Origin: Chaetoceros tenuissimus
Lineage: Eukaryota; Bacillariophyta; Thalassiosirophyceae; Chaetocerotales; Chaetocerotaceae
DNA: 64,000 nucleotides
Assembly: GCA_021927905.1 (NCBI GenBank)
Contig: BLLK01000019.1
Span: forward strand, 682,001 to 746,000
Reading direction: 5' to 3'
The position numbers and the translations under genes were made by a program. The notes beneath the pieces are model-generated. The model had not been told where the DNA came from. It was given only the letters and a program-made list of their open reading frames with translations, and ran no database searches. Each line of letters opens with the position of its first letter. The first letter of the stretch is position 1. Positions 53,010 to 61,429 of this stretch are shown one piece after another.

Positions 53010-53500
53010 TAACATCAATTAGTGTTAAACTCGAAGGATTGAACATCGGCGGAAAGAAAGTAGGCATCATGGATCACGGATGCACTTGGTATGTAAGAAG
53101 GATCGTCTGTGAGAACTGTATATGGATATATACTCGTAGATAGATACGAACTTGAAACTGGACTCGGATAGAATGACGGTGTTTCTGTTATTATTTGAGA
53201 CGTTGAGGCAATATCTTTTCGTTGTTGTTTCTCAAAGAATGGAATCATTATGATGATTGATACTATGATGAAAGGAATTAACGAATACAGGTACTCCTAT
53301 CAATAAAGACATTGCATTGAAACCTTTGTGCGTGATATGAAGGAATCGCATCGGTATTCGACCCTTGAAATCTCTTGCAGCGACATGTAACTCATCAGTC
53401 GAAGTAACAATAGTCTTGAGATTGACTAGATAGTTCGTCTGTATCTGTGCTAGAGTGCTACTATTACATCTTGGAAGAATTGGACGTCTATTAGAATCAA
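53010..53500 (-). pseudogene. Relic of the PS-stalk membrane propeller gene
   Basis: On the minus strand, IPFFEKQQRKDIAS, then SFYPSPVSSSYLS and DDPSYIPSASV match the anchor-to-stalk part of the gene at 37516-39495 (IPFFEKEPPKEIAS ... EEPSYIPSVSV). Upstream, the DNA for the juxtamembrane segment and the GGACGTCTATTAGA flank (about 53480) also matches, but the frame is broken and the whole propeller is missing. Like the intact gene, it lies directly downstream of an array gene (gene 9), so the pair was duplicated together. Confidence 0.8.
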
Positions 53501-53576
53501 TGAGGTTTGATTCTTAGTATTAGTTTATAAGTGACATGTTATTCCTTCTATAGATCTGGCAATTAATTGATGTTTT

Positions 53577-54770
53577 CTACCCAATTCTTCTTTTCTTTCT
53601 GCTGCGATTACTACTGTCATCAATATCAGACGTCAAATATCGATCCATGACTGAAGGCTGTCGACGTAATAGATGAAACGTAGTTTCTAAATCAGCATGC
53701 TCGCCTACTGCCATTGCTGCGAATGGATACAATGTAGTAACTGGATCCTTGGTTTGAATCTGATTGTCTGAGAGTGATGCAAGTATCATATGATTCTTTT
53801 TCATTACATCAGGTGCTGCTGCTAATACGGCTTGGTGAAGAGTGCGAGCGTTGTGATCTTTCAAATCATAAGCCCAAGGAAACTTTTGCAAAAATGTAAG
53901 AATATGTTGAGGGGCCTTGACAAAAACATGGTGCAGTATTGGGAATCCGCGTTTGGTGGAAAGCATATCATGTAGCATTGACATGACTTTTTCTACTCCT
54001 TTTTCGTTGCACATACAATCAAATGCTGTGGTTCCATGGTTATCTTTGATAAAAAGTAATCCTCCAATATTTGCGTGATACTTGAAGCCAGATTTCAAAA
54101 GCAACTTGACAATTTCCTCTGTTTCCTCCGATTTACAGGATGAAAAGAAATGAATCAAAGATGTATTTCGAACCTTTGTCTCGATCAACGCATCTGGATC
54201 TATACTGACAAGATATTCAAATCTTGCTTTTGATAATGATAAACAAGAATACAGCAACAGGTTTTGTTTTAAGATATCTTCCTTCTTCAATAAATCTGCT
54301 TCCCGGAGCTCTTTCAACACATCCAGCATCTTTACATCTTCTTCATCATCATCATACGCACCACTATTAACAAAGTCTTGCAAAGCATTTTGTTCATCGG
54401 CATCACTTGGATCAGCTGTCAACAACCCACCTCGTGCGTCTTCTCCTCCTACTTCGTGTTTGATCCCTGCCTTTGCTAGAACTGGTAGATACTCAAATCC
54501 AACACTAGCAGCACTTTGGATCGGAAGAAACCTACCATCTTTATGTTTTAGAGGATATGTGAACTCCTTCACTACTTTTTCCACGGCTTCAATGGATGGT
54601 TTGTGGTCATATAACTCATGCATCGACTTCCCAAAAGCCTTTTAGATTTCTCCATAACAATCCAATAGTGCGTCTTGGATTTCCTTTTTACAATCTTCAT
54701 CTTTCCATTCTTCGTGGGAATAGATATTCTTGACAAAGCCGAAGTAACGATGAAAGGTTTCAAAATCCAT
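53577..54770 (-). pseudogene. Ankyrin-like array copy 9 with an in-frame nonsense codon (class A tail)
   Basis: From ATG 54770 (MDFETFHRYFGFVKNIYSHE) the frame would give 397 residues but TAA interrupts it at 54644-54642, where paralogues have the Glu codon of KIEKAFGKSMH. After the stop the frame is open to the class A end (DNQIQTKDPVTTLYPFAAMA, RQPSVMDRYLTS, RSRKKRR). An internal ATG at 54623 could still give 348 residues. Its closest relative is gene 1 (both start MD). The N-terminal helix is unusually diverged, consistent with relaxed constraint. Confidence 0.78.
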
Positions 54771-54912
54771 TGTATATCTATTAGTATCTGATGTTGTAGT
54801 TATTAGTAAGTAGATAGGTACCTTATGGTACCAAATGCATAGTAGGCAGGGAGAATGGAGAAGTAGGAAAGATTTCCACAATGACAACATGACCATGAGG
54901 AATTTTTTTAAA

Positions 54913-55014
54913 CTTCATGCGTCAACATTTAAAAGGCCATTTTGATGTCGGCTGCCCAATGACGTGACGAAACTTGTGATGTCACAGTCAAAAATGGCCT
55001 TTCAATATCAAGAT
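54913..55014 (-). promoter_or_regulatory. Doubled array promoter module, copy 9
   Basis: Two modules follow each other: CATGCGTCAACATTT, AAAAGGCC and TTTTGATGTCGG (about 54917-54950), then CCCAATGACGTGACG, TGATGTCACAGTCA, AAAATGGCC and CAATATCAAG (about 54954-55012). It is the only copy with a tandem pair. Confidence 0.55.
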
Positions 55015-55330
55015 TTTGTCTTTCTTTCTCCTCGTTTCATAAGCTCAACTTGCAGTACAGACTACTTCATCATACTTTTATATTGTTGAATTTGTAATGC
55101 GAATTTAATGTATATTCTACTCAATACAAATCTGAAAAAGATAGCAGGAATGAGATATGTAATTTGACATGAATTCCAATTTGTTTATTTCTACATTTTT
55201 GGTTTGCGTAATACACGTTTGTCTTTGAATTGATATTTATGCATATTTTGTTGAATTATTCTACAAAATCAATTGATATACTGTTTTTACATAATAATCC
55301 AACTTGTTGAAAGCATCGACAGAGCTTCAC

Positions 55331-56515
55331 CTAGACCGAATCGCTTCTCTTTCGTATCTTCCCAGTAACAGCATTGGTAATTGTAGATGAAGATATTGAA
55401 CGCCTCTCAAGTACCGATGGGCATCGACATAGCAAATAAAAACTCTTCTCCAAGTCTGCATTTCCTCCCACAGCCATCGCGGCAAACGGATACAAAGTAG
55501 TAATTGCATCTTTCTCTCTAATCTGATCATCCGTGAGCATTGGAAATAAGAAATTGTTAGCATTCATTATGTCGGGTCCAGCTGCTAGCACAGCCTGCTG
55601 GAGAGATCTACCATGATGGTCTCTGAGTTGTGTAGCCCATGGGAATTTATTCAGAAATGTAGGAATATGCTCTGGAGCCTTGACAAAAACATGGTGCAGT
55701 ATCGGATAATTGTTTTGGGGTGAGAATATCCGATGAAGCATTTCCATGGTTTTCTCTGTTCCAAATCGATTGAATATGGCATCTAATGCATTGACCCCTT
55801 CGTCATCTTTGACAAATAGCAGCCCACCAATGTTTGGATGTTTTTCAAAACCTGCTCTCATAAACTGAAATAAATTATCACTAGGAAAACCTAAATGAGT
55901 CAAAGGCTGATTTTCGATCCTTGTCTCAATTAGCGCATTGGGATCCCAATCAACCAGATATTCAAATCTCTCTTTACATCTTTCATCACAAGTATACCGC
56001 AGTAAGTGGTACTCTTGGATATCTTTTTTGAGCAGCAGACCCATTTTTCGAAGTTCCTTTATCACATCGAGCCTCTTTGCATCATTGTCACCATGGCCAA
56101 GGATACCAACAAGCCATTGTAGAGTATTCCACCCTCTGTTTTCATATGGATCAATCATTAGCAGTCCACCTCGTGCGTCTTCGCCTCCTACTTTGTAGTG
56201 AATACCTTCCTTTGCTAGAACTGGTATATATGGGAAACCATTCGTATTAGCAGCAGCCAATTGGATTGGGAGACTTCCATCTACTTGGTAGGAAAGAGTT
56301 GATGGAAACTTGTTTGCTACTTTTTCAACAGCTTCAATAGAGGGCTTGTGGTATGATAACTGACACATAGACTTTCCAAAAGCTTTTTCAATCTTTTCAT
56401 TTGCTTCTTCAAGTGCTTCTAGAATTTCATCTCGACACTTCTCATCTTTCCATTCTTCGTGGAAATAGAGACTCTTGATGAATTCGAGATTGCTTTGTAA
56501 TGTTGAGATACTCAT
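55331..56515 (-). CDS. Ankyrin-like array protein 10 (class B tail), promoter module lost
   Basis: 394 residues, start MSISTLQSNLEFIKSLYFHE. It resembles gene 8 in the first unit (STLSYQVDGSLPIQLAAANT) and centre (CDERCKERFEYLVDWDPNAL), with the tail GKIRKRSDSV. YLLCRCPSVLERRSIS replaces YLLRRHPSVLERRSRS. Immediately upstream, the usual CCAATGACG module is absent; the sequence runs directly into the truncated end of gene 11. Confidence 0.78.
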   Translation of the reverse strand: MSISTLQSNLEFIKSLYFHEEWKDEKCRDEILEALEEANEKIEKAFGKSMCQLSYHKPSIEAVEKVANKFPSTLSYQVDGSLPIQLAAANTNGFPYIPVLAKEGIHYKVGGEDARGGLLMIDPYENRGWNTLQWLVGILGHGDNDAKRLDVIKELRKMGLLLKKDIQEYHLLRYTCDERCKERFEYLVDWDPNALIETRIENQPLTHLGFPSDNLFQFMRAGFEKHPNIGGLLFVKDDEGVNALDAIFNRFGTEKTMEMLHRIFSPQNNYPILHHVFVKAPEHIPTFLNKFPWATQLRDHHGRSLQQAVLAAGPDIMNANNFLFPMLTDDQIREKDAITTLYPFAAMAVGGNADLEKSFYLLCRCPSVLERRSISSSTITNAVTGKIRKRSDSV

Positions 56516-56566
56516 TTTAGATACTAGAATCTGATACCTCTGATTTTCTCTGTAAAACTTTAATAG

Positions 56567-57529
56567 TCAAGAAGACTGAATATTAAAGAGAAGCGCTGTG
56601 TGTTTTGCTATTGATACGGTAGTTTTGATGTGATAATGCTTGATGCTTGGTGGGAACTTCTCCATGAATATATCTTTTTCTTGTGGAGCCTTGATGAAAA
56701 CATGGTGCAGGATAGGGTACTTGCAATCTGGAGTAAGTATTTCATGTAGTAACGACATTGCCTTTTCTTCTCCTATTTTGTTGCACAAACAATCGAATGC
56801 TGTAGTACCATTATCGTTTTCAACAAAAAGCAATCCCCCAGTACTAGGGTGGTATTTAAATCCATTTTTCAATGCCAAAATGATTGCTGCCTCCTCTGAT
56901 TGTGATGCTATGATGTGATGAATCAAAGGTTTATCACGGATTCTAGTTTCAATCAAGGCATTTGGATCCCAATCTGCGAGATATTCAAACCTCATTTGAT
57001 TTCCTTCGCAAAAAGAAGAAAACATCAAATTTTGTTCTTGAATATCTTTCTTAACCAACAGACCCGATTTCTGGAGCTCTTTCAAAACACGAAGTCTATC
57101 TTCGTCTTCATCAGCAGCATAAACAAGCCATTGCAAAGAATTGACTTCTTCATCACTACTTGGATCAATCATTAGCAGCCCCCCTCGTGCATCTTCACCT
57201 CCTACTTCATGTTTAATTCCTTCCTTTGCTAGAATTGGTACATACTCAAAGCCATCATCAGCTGCAGCCCATTGGATTGGAATTTGTCCATTTTCATCTG
57301 CATAAGACAATGTCGATGGAAACTTCTTCACTACTTTCCCCACTGCTTTAATTGATGGTTTATGATCATACAGTCTGTGCAATGATTCACCAAAAGCCTT
57401 TTCAATCTTTGTATTTGCTTCTTCAAGTGCTGCTAGAATTTCCTTTCTACAGTTCCGATCTTTCCATTCTTCTCGAAAGTAGAGATTCTTGATGAAGTCG
57501 AGATTGCTCTGAAACGTAGAGATATTCAT
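56567..57529 (-). CDS. Ankyrin-like array protein 11, C-terminus deleted
   Basis: 320 residues from ATG 57529 (MNISTFQSNLDFIKNLYFRE). Family sequence ends at HVFIKAPQEKDIFMEKFP near 56650; the last residues (PSIKHYHIKTTVSIAK...) are read from what is the promoter region of gene 10. A deletion therefore removed about 90 codons of this gene's class A-like 3' part together with gene 10's module. The product lacks the final Leu-rich unit and the basic tail. Confidence 0.75.
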   Translation of the reverse strand: MNISTFQSNLDFIKNLYFREEWKDRNCRKEILAALEEANTKIEKAFGESLHRLYDHKPSIKAVGKVVKKFPSTLSYADENGQIPIQWAAADDGFEYVPILAKEGIKHEVGGEDARGGLLMIDPSSDEEVNSLQWLVYAADEDEDRLRVLKELQKSGLLVKKDIQEQNLMFSSFCEGNQMRFEYLADWDPNALIETRIRDKPLIHHIIASQSEEAAIILALKNGFKYHPSTGGLLFVENDNGTTAFDCLCNKIGEEKAMSLLHEILTPDCKYPILHHVFIKAPQEKDIFMEKFPPSIKHYHIKTTVSIAKHTALLFNIQSS

Positions 57530-57664
57530 TTTAGATGGATTATGATATTGTTTATAATTTGGCGTATTCAAGAGACTAAAATATCAATATAAAGAAAGTC
57601 TTCCCATCTAGAATCTCATCACTCTACTGTGCCGCTCTCTGCTCGCTTTTGCTGTGTTTCTGAT

Positions 57665-57721
57665 CCCAATGACGCGGTGAAACTTGACGTGTCAACAGTC
57701 AAAAATGGCCTTTCGATATCA
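57665..57721 (-). promoter_or_regulatory. Array promoter module, gene 11
   Basis: CCCAATGACGCG, CTTGACGTGTCAACAGTCAA, AAATGGCC and CGATATCAA, about 135-190 bp upstream of the start at 57529. Confidence 0.62.
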
Positions 57722-58019
57722 AAAACTTGCTTTCTAAGCTCACACCTTCCAGTTTCTTACTTCATCTTATACTTTTACAATGCTCAATTTTTGATATCTA
57801 TTTATTCTATATTCTCCTAAATACAACTCTGAAGAGCTAGCTAGGAATGAGATATTTGATTTGAAATGAATTTCAATTTATTTATTTCTACAATTTTGAC
57901 AACGTTGATTCTTTGCATTATACACGTTTGTTTTGAATTCATATAGATGCACATTCTATTGATTACCTCTACAAGACAACTGTAATAAACTACATTTCAT
58001 CAAAAGGATAAACTACGCT

Positions 58020-59234
58020 TCATCTAGACCGAATCGAATCGCTTCTCTTTCGTTTCTTCTCAGTAACAATATTGACCATTGTAGATGAAGATATTGAACG
58101 CCTCTCAAGTACCGATGGATGTCGACGTAGCAAATAAAAACTCTTCTCCAAGTCTGCATGTTCACCTACCGCCATTGCAGCGAATGGATACAAAGTAGTA
58201 ATTGGATCTTTCTCTCTAATCTGATCATCTGTGAGCATTGGAAATAGGAAATTGTTAGCATTCATTATGTCGGGACCAGCTGCTAGCACAGCCTGCTGGA
58301 GAGATCTACCATGATGATCTCTGAGTTGCGTAGCCCATGGGAATTTATTCAGAAATGTAGGAATGTGGTCAGGAGCTTTTGTGAAGATGTGATGAAGTAT
58401 AGGATAATAATTTTGAGGTGAGAATATCGGATGAAGTATTTCCATGATTTTCTCCGTTCCAAATTGATTGAATATGGTATCTAATGCATTGACCTCTGCA
58501 TCATCTTTGACAAATAGCAACCCACCAATGTTTGGATGTTTTTCAAAACCTGCTTTCAAAAGCAGAAATAATTTTTCCTCTCGAAATATTGTGTGAATCA
58601 AAGGCCAATATCCAATCATTGTCTCAATCAACGCATCGGGATCCCAATCAACCAGATATTTAAACCTTCTTTGACTGTCCTTCCAGCAAGAATAACATAG
58701 CAGTTCTTGTTCTTGGATATCTTTTTTCACCAAAAGACCTAAATCTCGGAGTTCTCTCAACACCTTCACTCTCTTCGCATCTATGTCAATCTTATCATTA
58801 TAAAAATTGACAAGCAATTGTAATGTATTACCCTCCCCATCATCGCTTGAATCTACCATTAATAGTCCTCCCCTCACATCTTCTCCTCCTACTTTCCATT
58901 TGATTCCTTCCTTCGCTAAGATTGGCACATACTCAGAGGCATCTGAACCTGCTATGTCATTAGTAGCTGCAGCACTTTGGATGGGAATTCGTCCATTATC
59001 TAGTATATACGACAGAGTTGATGGAAACTTCTTCACTACTTTCTCGACAGCTGCAATTGAAGGCTTATACTTGTCTAGTCTGTGCATCGACCCCCCAAAA
59101 GCCTTTTCAATTCTTTCATTTGCTTCTTCAAGTGCTTCTAGGATTTCCTTTTTGCAATCTTCGTCTTTCCATTCTTCATTGAAATAGAGACTCTTGATGA
59201 AGTCGAGATTGCTTTGGAAAATAGAGATATTCAT
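58020..59234 (-). CDS. Ankyrin-like array protein 12 (class B tail), twin of protein 4
   Basis: 404 residues, start MNISIFQSNLDFIKSLYFNE. It shares the SAAATNDIAGSDASEY insertion, WKVGGEDVRGG, and the NFYNDKIDIDAKRVKVLREL centre with protein 4, and from about residue 240 the two are almost identical. The tail extends further (EKKRKRSDSIRSR) because the stop is displaced by a 10-bp-scale repeat of CGAATCG. The N-terminal 60 residues are closer to other copies (NEEWKDEDCKKEILEALEEA), suggesting a conversion tract. Confidence 0.78.
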   Translation of the reverse strand: MNISIFQSNLDFIKSLYFNEEWKDEDCKKEILEALEEANERIEKAFGGSMHRLDKYKPSIAAVEKVVKKFPSTLSYILDNGRIPIQSAAATNDIAGSDASEYVPILAKEGIKWKVGGEDVRGGLLMVDSSDDGEGNTLQLLVNFYNDKIDIDAKRVKVLRELRDLGLLVKKDIQEQELLCYSCWKDSQRRFKYLVDWDPDALIETMIGYWPLIHTIFREEKLFLLLKAGFEKHPNIGGLLFVKDDAEVNALDTIFNQFGTEKIMEILHPIFSPQNYYPILHHIFTKAPDHIPTFLNKFPWATQLRDHHGRSLQQAVLAAGPDIMNANNFLFPMLTDDQIREKDPITTLYPFAAMAVGEHADLEKSFYLLRRHPSVLERRSISSSTMVNIVTEKKRKRSDSIRSR

Positions 59235-59356
59235 TTTTCTTTTATCACTTGTTGTATCTGATGCTCTATATATTTACGTATGTGTGTTACATGAATATGA
59301 TAATATGATCTTCAGGTTGGACACAGATGTTTACGTTTTGAAGTGACACAAGCACA

Positions 59357-59404
59357 CACAATGACGCAAAGAATTCAAGTTTCAAAAGGCCTCTTTTGAC
59401 GTCA
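59357..59404 (-). promoter_or_regulatory. Array promoter module, gene 12
   Basis: CACAATGACGCAAAGAATTC, TTTCAAAAGGCCTC and TTTTGACGTCAG, about 120-170 bp upstream of the start at 59234; almost the same as the gene 4 module. Confidence 0.65.
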
Positions 59405-59718
59405 GAAAAAGATGATTTTTTAGAATTGTGAAATCGAGAATCAGACATTGGAAGAAAAAGCAAAAAGAGATAAGCCCTCACGGAGTCAGAGCACCTTAAA
59501 GATACATAGCTTTTGCCTATTCATGCGTTCAATATAGAGTTTGTATGTATTCAAATCTAGCAAGAATAGGACATCTATGGATCAATTAGATTCGTTTTTT
59601 AGAATTTACATTGGGTAAGTGTCTGTAAGGTTCATAGACTGATAATTCATTTTTACAAAATAGATATGGTTATTGTAGTACGTAATCCAACTTCATGGAA
59701 GCGTCAACAGAGCTTCAT

Positions 59719-60912
59719 CTAGACCGAATCGCTTCTCTTTCGTTTCTTCCGAATAACAGCATTGACTGTAATAGATGAAGATCTTGAACGCCTCTCAAGG
59801 ACCGATGGATGCCGACGTAGCAAATAAAAACTCTTCTCCAAGTCTGCATTTTCACCTACTGCCATGGCTGCGAATGGATACAAAGTAGTAATTGGATCTT
59901 TCTCTCGAATCTGATCATCCGTGAGCATTGGAAATAGGAAATTGTTCGCATTCATTATGTCGGGACCAGCTGCTAGCACAGCTTGTTGGAGAGATCGGCC
60001 ATGATGATCTCTGAGTTGCGTAGCCCACGGAAACTTATTCAGAAATGTAGGAATGTGCTCAGGAGCCTTGATGAAAATATGGTGCAGTATAGGAAAATTG
60101 TTTTGGGGCGAGAATATCCGATGAAGTATTTCCATGATTTTCTCCGTTCCAAATTGATTGAATATGGTATCTACTGCATTGACCCCTTCGTCATCTTTGA
60201 TAAAAAGCAACCCGCCAATGTTGGGATGTTTTTCAAAACCTGCTTTCAAAATCATAAACAAACTTCCTTCTTGATTTAATGCGTGAATCAAAGGCTGATT
60301 TCCAATCCTTGTATCTATCAGCGCATTTGGATCCCAATTGACAAGATATTCAAATCTTTTCCTGTTTCTTTCACAACACGCATACCGCAGTAATTGGTAC
60401 TCTTGAATATCTTTCTTGAGTAGTAGGCCCAAATTCCGCAGTTCTTTCAAGACCCTTCCTCTCTTTGCATCATTGTCAGCATCAGTAAGGACGCAAACAA
60501 GCCAGTGTAGAGTATTCCAGCCTCTGTTTTGATTTGGATCAATCATTAACAGTCCTCCCCTCGCATCTTCCCCTCCTACTTTGTGTTTGGCTCCTTCCTT
60601 TGCTAGAACGGGTATATATGGGAAACTATTAGTAGCAACAGCAGCATGTTGGATGGGAATTCTTCCATCAAATTCATTAATAAAAGACAATGTCGATGGA
60701 AATTTCCTCACTACTTTCTCGACAGCTTCAAATGATGGTTCATGCTTCCATCCGAGATAGTGCATCGACTTTCCAAAAGCCTTTTCAATCTTTTCATTTG
60801 CTTCTTCAATCGCTTCTAGAATTCTATCTCGACACTTTTCGTCTTTCCATTCTTCGTGGAAATAGAGACTCTTGATGAAGTCGAGATTGCTTTGAAACGT
60901 AGAGATGTTCAT
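59719..60912 (-). CDS. Ankyrin-like array protein 13 (class B tail)
   Basis: 397 residues, start MNISTFQSNLDFIKSLYFHE. First unit STLSFINEFDGRIPIQHAAV; centre with YACCERNRKRFEYLVNWDPN like genes 5, 8 and 10; DDEGVNAVDTIFNQFGTEKI shared with genes 4 and 12 from there on. The tail is RKKRKRSDSV. It is divergent from the membrane gene at 61430, with 517 bp between the two starts. Confidence 0.78.
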   Translation of the reverse strand: MNISTFQSNLDFIKSLYFHEEWKDEKCRDRILEAIEEANEKIEKAFGKSMHYLGWKHEPSFEAVEKVVRKFPSTLSFINEFDGRIPIQHAAVATNSFPYIPVLAKEGAKHKVGGEDARGGLLMIDPNQNRGWNTLHWLVCVLTDADNDAKRGRVLKELRNLGLLLKKDIQEYQLLRYACCERNRKRFEYLVNWDPNALIDTRIGNQPLIHALNQEGSLFMILKAGFEKHPNIGGLLFIKDDEGVNAVDTIFNQFGTEKIMEILHRIFSPQNNFPILHHIFIKAPEHIPTFLNKFPWATQLRDHHGRSLQQAVLAAGPDIMNANNFLFPMLTDDQIREKDPITTLYPFAAMAVGENADLEKSFYLLRRHPSVLERRSRSSSITVNAVIRKKRKRSDSV

Positions 60913-61098
60913 TTTAAGGTTTAGATATTTCTCTTGGATGAATATTTTGTATTTACAAAATTATTCGAGAAGACTGAAATCATATGAGATGGACGCGTAC
61001 ACGGTTCACGCTCGCTTGGTTCACGGTTCACGGTTCACGCTTGCGCTCTTGTGTGTCAACTGTATGTGCTACTGTGTGTTTTGAACGTGTTTTCGAGT

Positions 61099-61153
61099 CC
61101 AATGACGTGAGGAAACTGTGGTGTCAAAATTCAAAAAAGGCCTTTCGATGTCA
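61099..61153. promoter_or_regulatory. Array promoter module between divergent gene 13 and the membrane gene
   Basis: GTCCAATGACGTG, GTGGTGTCAAAATTC, AAAAAAGGCC and CGATGTCAG, about 190-240 bp upstream of gene 13 (minus) and about 280-330 bp upstream of the plus-strand gene at 61430. It could drive either or both. Confidence 0.6.
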
Positions 61154-61286
61154 GATCTTGTCTTTTCTTCTTCTCTTTTTTCTTTCTTCTCATCTCTATA
61201 TACTCTTGTTACTGTTTACATAGTTCTATATTGTTGATTCGATTCAATTCAATACTATCCTTTTCTACCATCAAAGAATCACAAAC

Positions 61287-61313
61287 GTGGAGTGTCGCTA
61301 CAAACACATACAG
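61287..61313 (+). repeat. 27-bp block shared with 52983-53009
   Basis: Exact second copy of GTGGAGTGTCGCTACAAACA plus CATACAG, about 120 bp before the ATG at 61430, where it may be part of that gene's leader. Confidence 0.7.
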
Positions 61314-61429
61314 AACATCAATCATGTGGTCAGATAGCTGACACAAATACGATTGAACTCGCCTAGGAGTTGATTCAAATCTACCTCTCTTTGAAGTATG
61401 TCTTCACTTTTTATAGTTACTTGCAATTC

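Larger units (their letters stand above)
57830..59615. repeat. Duplicated block containing array gene 12 (partner 44510-46300)
   Basis: Near-identical partner of the gene 4 block, on the same strand and about 13.3 kb away, including both flanks and the promoter module. Confidence 0.8.

Noticed and set aside
53015-53248. 77-residue minus-strand ORF as a small gene
   Set aside because: It is the anchor-stalk remnant of the propeller gene at 37516 and lacks the upstream and downstream parts; annotated as a pseudogene.
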